From an uncultured euryarchaeote (GTDB taxonomy: Archaea > Thermoplasmatota > Poseidoniia > Poseidoniales > Poseidoniaceae): DNA of 46,245 nt. The translations under genes and the position numbers were made by a program. The stretch covers positions 1 through 46,245 of the forward strand of contig CALDPP010000035.1 in NCBI GenBank assembly GCA_937911345.1, in the 5' to 3' direction. How positions within the stretch are numbered: the first letter of the stretch is position 1; each line of letters opens with the position of its first letter. The notes under the pieces are model-generated. The model did no database searches and was not told the origin of the DNA. It was given only the letters and a program-made list of their open reading frames with translations. Positions 8,804 to 17,073 of this stretch are shown here, one piece after another.

Positions 8804-10623
8804 CAACGGACTCTGGAGTCAAGTTTGCAATCGATGCAACTGATGGTGCAAGTAGATACTTGCATGTTAGAGTTACCGTCTCACCACCGTTTACTGGCAA
8901 TAAGTTAACGCTAAAATTCCCGCGATGGGTTCCTGGATCTTACTTCATTCGAGAACCTATGCAATATCTAACTGGGATTTCATGCCATCAAAATGAAAAA
9001 GATGTTAGTTTTGCCCGAAAAGCAGTTGATTCTGTTGAAATAAAATTAAGTGACCAGTCCAGCGATTTAGTGGTAAATTACAAGATATTTGGCATTGAAT
9101 TATCAGTAAGGTCAACACATATCGATAACTCTCATTTACATATGATGCCACCATTCACATTCCTGTTACCCACTTCAGGAATTGATAAATCACGCATGGA
9201 TATGGAACATAAAATTGAAGTTTATTGTCCAACTGAATGGTCACCAGCAACACAATTACATCTTGTTAAGAAAGACGAAAATAACGATTCAATGGTTGGC
9301 AATAAAGCAAATTTGTATACCTTTTCAGCACCAGATAGAGATCGCTTACTTGACGGAATCATTGAAGTAAATAGCAACGAAAATATCCACTTCAAAGTTG
9401 ATGGTAGAAACCATGTGCTCAAATTATGGGATAGTGGTGGTTTCCAAACCGATTCATCGATGGTAACCCGTTTCATAGAAGATATGAAGAAAATAATCAA
9501 AGAATATCACGCCCTATTTGGAGTACCTAACTGGGGAGCCTACGTCACAGTTTTACAACTAACTGAAAAATCAAGAGGTGGTTTGGAACATTTAAATTCA
9601 CAGACTTCGATGTTGCCAAGAGTATGCTTGATAGATGGCTTTGTTGATGAATATCGGGACCTAATCAGCCTATTCAGCCACGAATATATGCACCAATGGA
9701 ATGTTAAGAGATTAAGACCAAAGAATTTCATCCACTATGATTTACAACAAGAAATCCACACCGATTTACTGTGGTGGTTTGAAGGATGTACATCCTGGTT
9801 GGGTGATATTCTATGTGTACGTTCAGGTGCATGGTCGGAAGACGATTGGCGAAAAGATATGGAAAGAAAATTATCAAGACACACAATAAGAAACGGTTCC
9901 GAGCATGAATCACTTGCAGAATCAAGTCACGATGCATGGATACACCTCTATAGAAGCCATAGCTTCTCGAGAGAAATACAGATATCATATTATCTTGAAG
10001 GGGAATTGGCTATTTTTTGTATAGATGCTGAATTAAGAAAGAGATCAAAGGGCAAGCATGGAATTTGCGACCTAATGGTAAAGTTATGCGAGAAATACGC
10101 TCTTGGATACCCTAATGCAGTTCAAATAGGCGTAGACTACAAAGATATCAGAAAAGAATTAGTCAACATGGAAGGTGGAAGAAACTTAGGAAAATATCTT
10201 GATGAATTGGTTTTTGATAAGTCTGCACCAAACATTGCTAAGGCATTAGGATACTACGGCCTTAGCCTAAAGAGTAAAGTTTCGAAAGACAACCAATTAT
10301 CATCATCTTGGTTAGGATTAAATTTGTCGGACAAAGGTGGCAAAGTGCTTGTGTCCAGCCATCAATCAAACTCTCCACTACGTGAATTAATCATGCCGGG
10401 TGATGAATTGATTTCGATAAACAGATTGCGAATAAATAGCGTCAAATCGTTGAAATCAATACTCGCAAAATTGGAGCCATCAAATGTTGAAATTTGTTAT
10501 AACCATGAAGGAATAATTAAACTTGACAAAATTGATTTGCGTATTGAACCGGAATTGAAGAATAAGTTAAATGGTAACGGCAACGCCAAATGGCGCGATT
10601 ATATTGCCAGTAGAGTCATTTGA
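8800..10623 (+). CDS. M61-family metallopeptidase with PDZ domain
   Basis: 607 residues. The N-terminal beta-sandwich begins as in glycyl aminopeptidase relatives (LKFPRWVPGSYFIREPMQ). The zinc motif HEYMHQWNVKRLRP starts at His294, and the third ligand is the Glu in WWFEGCTSW about 45 residues later. In bacterial relatives this reads HEFFHxWNVKRIRP and W.SEG.TSY. A PDZ-like domain occupies about 505-575 (WLGLNLSD ... LIMPGDELISINRLRI). No signal peptide is evident, so it is probably cytosolic. Family members cleave N-terminal Gly or Ala residues. It is last in the operon-like run, and its stop lies 8 bases inside the oppositely oriented ParB-fold gene. Confidence 0.88.
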   Translation: MTTDSGVKFAIDATDGASRYLHVRVTVSPPFTGNKLTLKFPRWVPGSYFIREPMQYLTGISCHQNEKDVSFARKAVDSVEIKLSDQSSDLVVNYKIFGIELSVRSTHIDNSHLHMMPPFTFLLPTSGIDKSRMDMEHKIEVYCPTEWSPATQLHLVKKDENNDSMVGNKANLYTFSAPDRDRLLDGIIEVNSNENIHFKVDGRNHVLKLWDSGGFQTDSSMVTRFIEDMKKIIKEYHALFGVPNWGAYVTVLQLTEKSRGGLEHLNSQTSMLPRVCLIDGFVDEYRDLISLFSHEYMHQWNVKRLRPKNFIHYDLQQEIHTDLLWWFEGCTSWLGDILCVRSGAWSEDDWRKDMERKLSRHTIRNGSEHESLAESSHDAWIHLYRSHSFSREIQISYYLEGELAIFCIDAELRKRSKGKHGICDLMVKLCEKYALGYPNAVQIGVDYKDIRKELVNMEGGRNLGKYLDELVFDKSAPNIAKALGYYGLSLKSKVSKDNQLSSSWLGLNLSDKGGKVLVSSHQSNSPLRELIMPGDELISINRLRINSVKSLKSILAKLEPSNVEICYNHEGIIKLDKIDLRIEPELKNKLNGNGNAKWRDYIASRVI

Positions 10624-11023
10624 GATCATCAAGACTAACTAATATTGGTGGGAGATCAAAAATCGTTGTATGTTTAGTGGTTTTTGGAGGAAATAGATCT
10701 CCTGACTCACACATTTGAATTACCATTGATTTAGTAATTGAATCAAAATCCGTATTTGGCCATAATTCGAGAGTAATATCTTCAGATGAAAGATAATCAA
10801 GACATATTGCTGGTATTTTTGATAGCCCCAATTCTTGCGCTACTGATAATCTGTGATGCCCATCTAGCAATGAGCCTGTTACACTATCAACTAGAACCGG
10901 TTTAGTAAAACCCCCCCATCGCTTGGTCATGTCAAGTAACTTGTCTCGAGCTTTGGATTTAATTTGTTCATGTGGTTTTAACCAATCGACCTCAACCATG
11001 ACGACATCATCTTCAGTCCACAT
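10616..11023 (-). CDS. ParB/Srx-superfamily small protein (SerK/SbnI-like)
   Basis: 135 residues. The core is KPVLVDSVTGSLLDGHHRLS followed by VAQELGLSKIPA, the GHHR signature of the ParB/sulfiredoxin fold. The stretch LKPHEQIKSKARDKL before it recalls archaeal free-serine kinase SerK and SbnI, where a Glu in this helix is catalytic and DGHHR binds phosphate. It is shorter than those enzymes (about 240 residues or more) and lacks their C-terminal domain. A kinase, a ParB-like DNA binder or a regulator are all possible. It has no ParA neighbour, which argues against a partition role. It is divergent from the CCA gene by about 60 bases, and its 3' end overlaps the M61 gene. Confidence 0.6.
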   Translation of the reverse strand: MWTEDDVVMVEVDWLKPHEQIKSKARDKLLDMTKRWGGFTKPVLVDSVTGSLLDGHHRLSVAQELGLSKIPAICLDYLSSEDITLELWPNTDFDSITKSMVIQMCESGDLFPPKTTKHTTIFDLPPILVSLDDLK

Positions 11024-11086
11024 GAAACTGGGAACAGTATTTCAAGGATAATACTTTGGCAATTACCATAGGGATTGGAGATTAAT

Positions 11087-12427
11087 TTGATTGAGCATAT
11101 TCTAGGCAATGAATCGGATGTCAAAGGACTTCCTTTGACTAATGAAATGTCTCAGTTTGTTGATAGATTGCCGACTCAATTGATTGATGTATTAAACAAA
11201 ATCGCCGTTAACGGCGGAGGTGTGTGGATTGTCGGTGGGGCTGTAAGAGATGCTTCAATGGGATTAAATCCTTCAGATGTAGACCTAGCTACTGATTTAA
11301 CTCCCGATGAAATTCTTGGAATTTTTCCGGATGCTATAGAAACTGGAGTTTCTTTTGGTACGATTACCATCAAATCTGGGATATTTCTCTTCCAAACCAC
11401 TACACTAAGAACCGATGGTGAATATATTGATTCTAGAAGGCCCGATAAAGTGAAATGGAATATGTCTCTAATGGAAGACCTAAAGCGACGAGATTTTACT
11501 ATTAATTCAATGGCTATTGATGTCGCGAGAAGAACATACTATGACCCACACAATGGTTTGAGTGATATAAAAAATAACATTATTCGTTGTGTTGGTAACC
11601 CGCAAAAAAGAATCAATGAAGATGCTTTAAGAATCCTCAGAGCATATCGATTCTTAGGACAAATGGGTGGGAAAAATTGGCAGTTAGAAAAACATCTTAG
11701 TGATGTTATGGTTGTTAATTCATATTTGCTAGAAGAGTTGTCTAGCGAACGAATTTGGCAAGAAATGAGCAAAATTCTCAGCTTCTCAAAAAGTGGAAAA
11801 ATACTTGTAAGAATGTTATCGGATGGAATATTAAAAATTATTTTCCAATGGGATAACTTTGAAACTTCAAAATTGGTTTTGGCTCTTGAAGATTCTAGTC
11901 AGTTTGAATTAATCACGATGTTTGTACTGCTCAATTACCACCTAGATCAAGGGTCAATTGATGAATTATGCAAATCGCTAAAATTATCTAGGAAAGACAC
12001 CAAGGACGTCGTATTTACTTTTACAAATGCATTAATTGTTCCATCAAAGAACGAGAAATATCTCCGCTTATACAGACATATACTAGGAGCTAAATGTCGA
12101 CAGATTATCTTACTGAGTAAAACATTTTGCAAGTATGAATTACACAATAATTTCACTGATATTGATGATAATTATTTCAACCAAATAATATCACTGCTAG
12201 CAGATTTACCCAAAAACAAACTTGAGAAACAAATTATTGATGGTAACTGGTTGATGAGAGAAACTAACCTGGGACAAGGACAAAAACTTGGACGATTAAA
12301 GGAATGGTTATTTCGAATTCAAATTGAAAATGATCTTACTGATGTATCAGAAATCACCCTGCAACTAGCGAAGATTCAATGGCAAAATGATGATTTCGAA
12401 TCATGGCCTAGAATGTCATTAGAATGA
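11087..12427 (+). CDS. cca: class II (bacterial-type) CCA-adding tRNA nucleotidyltransferase / poly(A) polymerase family
   Basis: About 446 residues. It carries the class II nucleotidyltransferase set in order: VWIVGGAVRDASMG, the metal-binding DVDLATD, RRDFTINSMA (motif B), and EDALRILRAYRF (motif D-type helix), followed by a helical body. The expected reaction is adding or repairing the CCA end of tRNA with CTP and ATP; poly(A) polymerase members share the same motifs. TTG 11087 is preferred because GGAG at 11077-11080 lies 6 bases upstream; a TTG at 11075 is also in frame. Archaea normally use the unrelated class I CCA enzyme, so this looks like a gene of bacterial descent. Confidence 0.85.
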   Translation: MIEHILGNESDVKGLPLTNEMSQFVDRLPTQLIDVLNKIAVNGGGVWIVGGAVRDASMGLNPSDVDLATDLTPDEILGIFPDAIETGVSFGTITIKSGIFLFQTTTLRTDGEYIDSRRPDKVKWNMSLMEDLKRRDFTINSMAIDVARRTYYDPHNGLSDIKNNIIRCVGNPQKRINEDALRILRAYRFLGQMGGKNWQLEKHLSDVMVVNSYLLEELSSERIWQEMSKILSFSKSGKILVRMLSDGILKIIFQWDNFETSKLVLALEDSSQFELITMFVLLNYHLDQGSIDELCKSLKLSRKDTKDVVFTFTNALIVPSKNEKYLRLYRHILGAKCRQIILLSKTFCKYELHNNFTDIDDNYFNQIISLLADLPKNKLEKQIIDGNWLMRETNLGQGQKLGRLKEWLFRIQIENDLTDVSEITLQLAKIQWQNDDFESWPRMSLE

Positions 12428-12466
12428 AGGGATTATCTTCAAGAATGATGAATTATAGGCAAGTCC

Positions 12467-13600
12467 ATGTTCAGTGGTAGAATATCTCAGGCTGTTGCTA
12501 GTCAAATTGAGAAAAAAATATCAGAGAATAATGACCTGAATTCTTTATCTAATTCAGAACTAGCAAACTTAGCGATAGAATTTGTTGGCGATGCCCCTCC
12601 TTCCCATGTACCTAGAGAAACTGTCATCGAAATATTATCACAACAACCCGAGATTAATTCGTGGAGAGAGAACCTAAAACAGAAAGCTGTAGAGGCAGCC
12701 AAAAATAAAGTTAGAAACGTCGCAAATAATGTTGATCCTAGAATGGCAAACATGATTAAGCAACAATTCGGCCAGTGGCTGCAAAATTCTGGCCTTTCTA
12801 CTGTGGAAATTACTACAAAAATAGACACTAACTCCGATGGTATGATTAGTAGAACTGAACTAAATAATTTCATTCAAAATCTATCTGGAACTCAACCCCC
12901 AGAATGGGTATCTGAAACACTAATTTCTATTCTAGACAAAGACCAAAATGGAGTAATTGAAGTTCAAGAGTTATGGGATTACCTCGGAGCAATTGGATTT
13001 GAAGTTCCTGTAATTCAGGAACCGGTAACCGAAGAAATGGTTGTGGAAGAACCAGTAATCGAGGAATCAACAGAAGAGGTGCATGAAAAAGATGTGTACG
13101 AAGATGCTGAATGGTCAGATGAATCAGAAATCGATATTGATCAAGAAATAAAAGAGATTCCGGATATTCCACATGTTGAAGAAACCGATACCATAACTCA
13201 AGCAGAACAAAAACCTGCTATTGTGGTCGAAAATGACAATAATGTTGAGGAATTGCCAAGCATCAATACCTCTATAGAAATTGGTATAGAGAAACTACAC
13301 TCGACAAGATTGCATAGAGAAGCGATCAGTGTAATTGAATCTACTGAGCCTGGTAATTGTACAATCATAGTTGAAAGGGTCGAAAGGACATTGATGGTAA
13401 TGGACAGTTATAGAGGAGGCATGACCGTAGTAGGATTACTTGATAACGGACCTTACACCGTAGCGGTATTATTTGAGCCAAATTACAATGATCAAATCGA
13501 GACATTAGTGGGCAAGAAGATTTCATTTTCTGGAGCCCTTCATGATTGGTCAAGTGGACTTAGACAAGCTAAACTGAAAGGTTCAAATTTAACCTTGTAG
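12467..13600 (+). CDS. EF-hand pair protein with acidic linker
   Basis: 377 residues. The helical N-terminal region (1-110) has no recognised domain. Two complete 12-residue EF-hand loops follow: DTNSDGMISRTE at 120-131 and DKDQNGVIEVQE at 157-168. The spacing is typical of a paired EF-hand, so calcium binding is likely. A very acidic low-complexity linker (about 180-270) leads to a beta-rich C-terminal domain (about 285-377) containing TIIVERVERTLMVMD and GKKISFSGALHDW, possibly OB-like. No signal peptide or membrane segment is seen, so it is probably cytosolic. Its function is unknown. It ends exactly against the stop of the acyl-CoA dehydrogenase gene on the other strand. Confidence 0.72.
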   Translation: MFSGRISQAVASQIEKKISENNDLNSLSNSELANLAIEFVGDAPPSHVPRETVIEILSQQPEINSWRENLKQKAVEAAKNKVRNVANNVDPRMANMIKQQFGQWLQNSGLSTVEITTKIDTNSDGMISRTELNNFIQNLSGTQPPEWVSETLISILDKDQNGVIEVQELWDYLGAIGFEVPVIQEPVTEEMVVEEPVIEESTEEVHEKDVYEDAEWSDESEIDIDQEIKEIPDIPHVEETDTITQAEQKPAIVVENDNNVEELPSINTSIEIGIEKLHSTRLHREAISVIESTEPGNCTIIVERVERTLMVMDSYRGGMTVVGLLDNGPYTVAVLFEPNYNDQIETLVGKKISFSGALHDWSSGLRQAKLKGSNLTL

Positions 13601-14770
13601 TTACTTTAAGGATCTTGAAATTACTATCCTCTGGACCTCTTGAGTGCCCTCGTATATTTGAGTGATTTTAGCATCCCTGAAAAATCTCTCAACTGGGAAT
13701 TCTTTAGTGTAGCCATATCCACCAAGGACTTGTATTGCTCTTTCTGAGACCCACATAGCGGTATCACCTGCATACAATTTGGCCATGCTTGCCTCTTGAG
13801 TATGGCGTGGACCATTGTTCTCATAATGTTCTTGCTTGGCCCAAGAAGCACGGTAAACAAGTTGTCTCGCTGCCTGTATTCTAGTTGCCATGTCAGCCAA
13901 GTAGGACATAATCATTTGGTGATGAGCGATTGGTTTGCCGAAAGCTTCCCGCTCATGAGAGTAATTTAGAGCCGCTTCATATGCTCCTTGTGCTATACCA
14001 AGTGCCTGCGCAGCAATACCAATTCGGCTATTATCCAATGCGTTCATAGCAATTGGAAATCCATTTCCTACACCTTTTAGTACGTTTTCAACCGGAACTT
14101 TACAATTATTCAAAATCAAAGTACAGGTATCTGAAGAACGTATTCCTAGTTTGTCTTCTTTCTTACCAACTGAAAATCCTTCGAATGACGATTCGACGAT
14201 GAATGCAGTAGTTCCGCCATGTTTTTTGACGCCATAGTCTGGATGATCGACATCTTTAGCAAACAGAACTAGAATTTCTGCTTGGGCCCCATTAGTCACC
14301 CACATCTTCTCTCCGTTTAACAAAAAGTGCTTGCCATCGTCTGATAACTTAGCCTTGCAAATCATTGCTGCAGCATCAGTACCTGCACCCGCTTCAGAAA
14401 GTGAGTATGCGCCTACTTGTCCTGCTGCAAGCCTAGGCAGATAATTTTGTTTCTGCTCTTCATTGCCGTGTAATGCAATCGTTTTTGCACACAATCCAAC
14501 ATGAACACAAAACATCACACCAAATGATGGATCGACTCTTGAAAGTTCTTCAACAATAATTGATTCTGAGATATCATCAACCGGTGAGCCTCCGTATTCT
14601 TCTGGAATTGTTACTCCTTGTAGACCATAATCAAGAAATTGTTGCCACTCTTCTTTTGGTGGAATTTGATTAGCATCTCTATGCTCAACTGTAGGTGATA
14701 ATACTGTCTCAGCAAAATCTCTAACTAGTTCCCTAATCATTTGCTGTTCATCGGTTTCGGCGTAGTCCAT
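13601..14770 (-). CDS. acyl-CoA dehydrogenase
   Basis: 389 residues, the normal length of a short/medium-chain acyl-CoA dehydrogenase. FAD-dependent oxidation of acyl-CoA to enoyl-CoA is expected, in fatty acid or branched-chain amino acid breakdown. Visible signatures are YSLSEAGAGTDAAAM (FAD/substrate segment), MWVTNGAQAEI, the ALGIAQGAYEAALNY helix, AFGKPIAHHQMI, and the C-terminal QIYEGTQEVQRIVISR, whose Glu is the usual catalytic base. ATG 14770 is chosen for its GGGGAG about 5 bases upstream; an ATG at 14791 would add seven residues. An electron-transfer flavoprotein would be the partner, but none is encoded here. Confidence 0.92.
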   Translation of the reverse strand: MDYAETDEQQMIRELVRDFAETVLSPTVEHRDANQIPPKEEWQQFLDYGLQGVTIPEEYGGSPVDDISESIIVEELSRVDPSFGVMFCVHVGLCAKTIALHGNEEQKQNYLPRLAAGQVGAYSLSEAGAGTDAAAMICKAKLSDDGKHFLLNGEKMWVTNGAQAEILVLFAKDVDHPDYGVKKHGGTTAFIVESSFEGFSVGKKEDKLGIRSSDTCTLILNNCKVPVENVLKGVGNGFPIAMNALDNSRIGIAAQALGIAQGAYEAALNYSHEREAFGKPIAHHQMIMSYLADMATRIQAARQLVYRASWAKQEHYENNGPRHTQEASMAKLYAGDTAMWVSERAIQVLGGYGYTKEFPVERFFRDAKITQIYEGTQEVQRIVISRSLK

Positions 14771-14890
14771 ATGTCTCCCCATCCTACCCAATAAGCCGAC
14801 TCACTTAACCCGTTTGCTAATTTTATAATATTCATTTTTCCCAAATTATTCATATATGATGCTCATGAGGCGCGGACAGGAGGAATCATT

Positions 14891-15292
14891 TTGGATGAAG
14901 AAACCGTTGAATTTAATGTAGCGCACAATAGAAAATACTCCACAGATCATTTGTGGTATCAGGAAAAGGACGACCGCCTGATGATTGGAGTAAGTGAATT
15001 CTTGAAACTAGAAATTGGAGATGTCCTAAGAGTAATTCTACCACAAGCTGAAACAGAAGTTGATGAGGGAGATGGTATGTTCTCTATCTGGACAGCAGAG
15101 GAAAAAAAGCCATTCCCTGCACCGTTTTCAGGACTCATTGCTGAGGTTAATGGTGAAGTAGAAATAAACCCAGACTTAGCTAACGACTCCGCATATGACC
15201 TTGGTTGGATTATCATCCTAGAACCTCATGACCTAGACTTGGAATTACTACTAGACCCTGACGAATATGTTGAATATCTTGCTGAACTGTGA
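14891..15292 (+). CDS. GcvH-like lipoyl-domain protein, probably not lipoylated
   Basis: 133 residues with the fold of glycine cleavage H protein: YSTDHLWYQ near the start, then GVSEFLKLEIGDVLRVILP, then PAPFSGLIAEVNGEVEINP and DPYDLGW-like DSAYDLGWIIIL. In GcvH the lipoyl lysine lies eight residues before the Pro of PVSG (ESVKA). Here the segment is IWTAEEKKPFPAPFSG, with Glu at that place and lysines two and three residues later. Modification is therefore doubtful. TTG 14891 is supported by AGGAGG at 14878-14883. Its stop region runs into the hpt gene, which suggests cotranscription with hpt and dph2 rather than with glycine cleavage genes, none of which are here. Confidence 0.72.
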   Translation: MDEETVEFNVAHNRKYSTDHLWYQEKDDRLMIGVSEFLKLEIGDVLRVILPQAETEVDEGDGMFSIWTAEEKKPFPAPFSGLIAEVNGEVEINPDLANDSAYDLGWIIILEPHDLDLELLLDPDEYVEYLAEL

Positions 15293-15309
15293 TGGTTTTG
15301 GTGGCCATC

Positions 15310-15879
15310 ATGGAAGAAATAGATATTTTGAAACAGAGTCTGGAGAAAGCGCCGATAATTTGGAAAGGCGATTATCCATATTTTATTCACCCCATTACTG
15401 ACGGCGTACCAAGGCTAGAACCAAAGGTTTTGGAAGCGATTATTGAATTGTCTGTGCCGCTAATTAACTGGGATAACATCGACGTGATACTAGGCATAGA
15501 AGCGATGGGTTTGCCTCTGATGGCGCCGCTGTCGATGCGTACCAACATCCCAATGGTTATCGCTAGAAAGCGTCAATATGGACTTGAAGGAGAGATTGAG
15601 ATAAATCAAGAAACCGGTTACTCCAAAGGCAGTATTTTTCTAAATGATATCAAACCAGGCGAAAAAATAGCCATAATCGATGATGTACTATCGACTGGTG
15701 GAACAATAAGGTCAGTTATTGAAGGTGTCAAAAGAACCGGTGCTGTAATCCAAAATATTGTCGTAGTAGTTGAAAAAGGACCCGGGATGAAAATTTTACA
15801 AAATGACTATCCAAACATCAAGTTTGACTCCTTGGTCAAACTTGAAATGGACGGCGAAAAAGTCGTAATATTAGATTAG
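15310..15879 (+). CDS. hpt: archaeal-type hypoxanthine/guanine phosphoribosyltransferase
   Basis: 189 residues from ATG 15310, preceded by GGTGG; earlier in-frame starts (15289, 15292) lack a ribosome site. Converts hypoxanthine or guanine plus PRPP into the nucleotide in purine salvage. The PRPP-binding loop is VAIIDDVLSTGGT-like (AIIDDVLSTGGTIRS). Archaeal Hpt hallmarks are FIHPITDGVPRLEPKV, ILGIEAMGLPL, ARKRQYGLEGEIEI and TGYSKGSIFLNDI. A related adenine enzyme cannot be fully excluded. Confidence 0.88.
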   Translation: MEEIDILKQSLEKAPIIWKGDYPYFIHPITDGVPRLEPKVLEAIIELSVPLINWDNIDVILGIEAMGLPLMAPLSMRTNIPMVIARKRQYGLEGEIEINQETGYSKGSIFLNDIKPGEKIAIIDDVLSTGGTIRSVIEGVKRTGAVIQNIVVVVEKGPGMKILQNDYPNIKFDSLVKLEMDGEKVVILD

Positions 15880-15890
15880 GAAGTGAATTA

Positions 15891-17000
15891 TTGGACCTTG
15901 ATAGACACGATTTTCAACTCGATGATTTGGTTGAGAAAATTAAGCAAAATGACAACCGTCTAATTGCACTCCAGGTTCCAGAAGGACTCAAGATGCAGGC
16001 TTTGGAAATGATGGATGAAATAGAAACTGAAACAAGCGCTAAGGTTGTTTTAGCTGCCGATCCATGTTACGGAGCGTGCGATTTGGTTCACGACAAAATG
16101 AAGATGATGGGCGTTGAGTTAGTTGCCCATATGGGTCATTCTCAAATGAATATAGATTCTGGAATGCCAACCGAATTTATCGATGTTACTTACGATGGCG
16201 ACCCTGAGTTGAAACCGATTTTACCAATTCTAAATAAACACCTTTCGATGGCTCAAGAAAGAATGGCAAATCAAGAACAAAATCCAGCATTGTCGGAAGC
16301 AGAAGCCCAAGATAAATTCCTCGACGCTGTTGGTAGAATGGCTCCATTAACTGGTACAAAACTAGGATTGGTTGGATCTATACAACATCTTCACTTGTTG
16401 CCGGACTTTCATGATCGTTTAGAAGAGGCAGGCTTTGATGTTACAATTCCTATTGGTGGAGCGAGATTATCATTCCCCGGACAGGTACTTGGATGTAATT
16501 ACTCTGGTGATGATCCCAGTATTGGTCACTATCTTTTCCTGGGTTCGGGGGATTTCCATCCAATTGGATTAGTCCTACACACTGGGAAACCTCTGGCCAT
16601 GCTAGACCCTTATTCAGGATCTGCAGAGGAAATGTCATTCGAAAGAATCGAGAGAATACTAAGGCAAAGATTTGGTTTGATTATGTCTAGTCAAGATTCC
16701 CAATCTTTTGGCATATTGATTGGGGAAAAACCAGGTCAAATGCGCCGTACTCTTGCTCTTAGAATGAAAAGAATGCTTGAGAAGCATGGTAAGAAAGGTT
16801 ACTTGTTAGCACTTGAACACATTGGCCCTGATTTGATTGATTTTTATCCAGTCGATGCATTCGTTAACACCGCTTGCCCAAGAATTGCCATAGATGATGC
16901 AGTTAGATACCGTAAACCATTGATTACACCATTTGAACTAGAAGTTGCACTGGGTGAAAAACAGTGGGAAACTGGTTACATGTTTGACGAAATACCTTGA
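15891..17000 (+). CDS. dph2: diphthamide biosynthesis enzyme Dph2 (radical-type ACP transferase)
   Basis: 369 residues. Catalyses the first step of diphthamide formation on elongation factor 2, moving the 3-amino-3-carboxypropyl group of SAM to a histidine through a [4Fe-4S] cluster. Three cysteine sites expected of archaeal Dph2 are present: DPCYGACD (Cys59), VLGCNYS in the middle domain, and NTACPRIAIDD in the C-terminal domain. A segment rich in Gln, Ala and Glu at about 120-145 (AQERMANQEQNPALSEAEAQ) is an extra loop. Start is TTG 15891, 11 bases after hpt, with AGGAAG just before it. Confidence 0.93.
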   Translation: MDLDRHDFQLDDLVEKIKQNDNRLIALQVPEGLKMQALEMMDEIETETSAKVVLAADPCYGACDLVHDKMKMMGVELVAHMGHSQMNIDSGMPTEFIDVTYDGDPELKPILPILNKHLSMAQERMANQEQNPALSEAEAQDKFLDAVGRMAPLTGTKLGLVGSIQHLHLLPDFHDRLEEAGFDVTIPIGGARLSFPGQVLGCNYSGDDPSIGHYLFLGSGDFHPIGLVLHTGKPLAMLDPYSGSAEEMSFERIERILRQRFGLIMSSQDSQSFGILIGEKPGQMRRTLALRMKRMLEKHGKKGYLLALEHIGPDLIDFYPVDAFVNTACPRIAIDDAVRYRKPLITPFELEVALGEKQWETGYMFDEIP

Positions 17001-17033
17001 GTATGATAATTGCCAAAAATTGGCCAAATTAAA

Positions 17034-17042
17034 GCGTATATT
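17034..17042 (+). promoter_or_regulatory. TATA-like box for cdc6
   Basis: GCGTATATTC around 17033-17042 lies about 35 bases before ATG 17074, giving a predicted start of transcription 5-10 bases ahead of the gene. The perfect 8-mer palindrome TTGGCCAA at about 17020-17027 sits just upstream and could be an operator. This is a visual call only. Confidence 0.35.
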
Positions 17043-17073
17043 CAATAACGGTTGGCGTAAGCCTTCAGTTGTT

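Noticed and set aside
10616-11023. Chromosome partition ParB
   Set aside because: Only the small ParB/Srx-like core is present, with no DNA-binding helix-turn-helix domain and no parA neighbour.
17001-17073. Possible replication origin beside cdc6
   Set aside because: The gap is only 73 bases and shows a TATA-like box and one short palindrome, with no repeated origin-recognition boxes or long AT-rich unwinding region.
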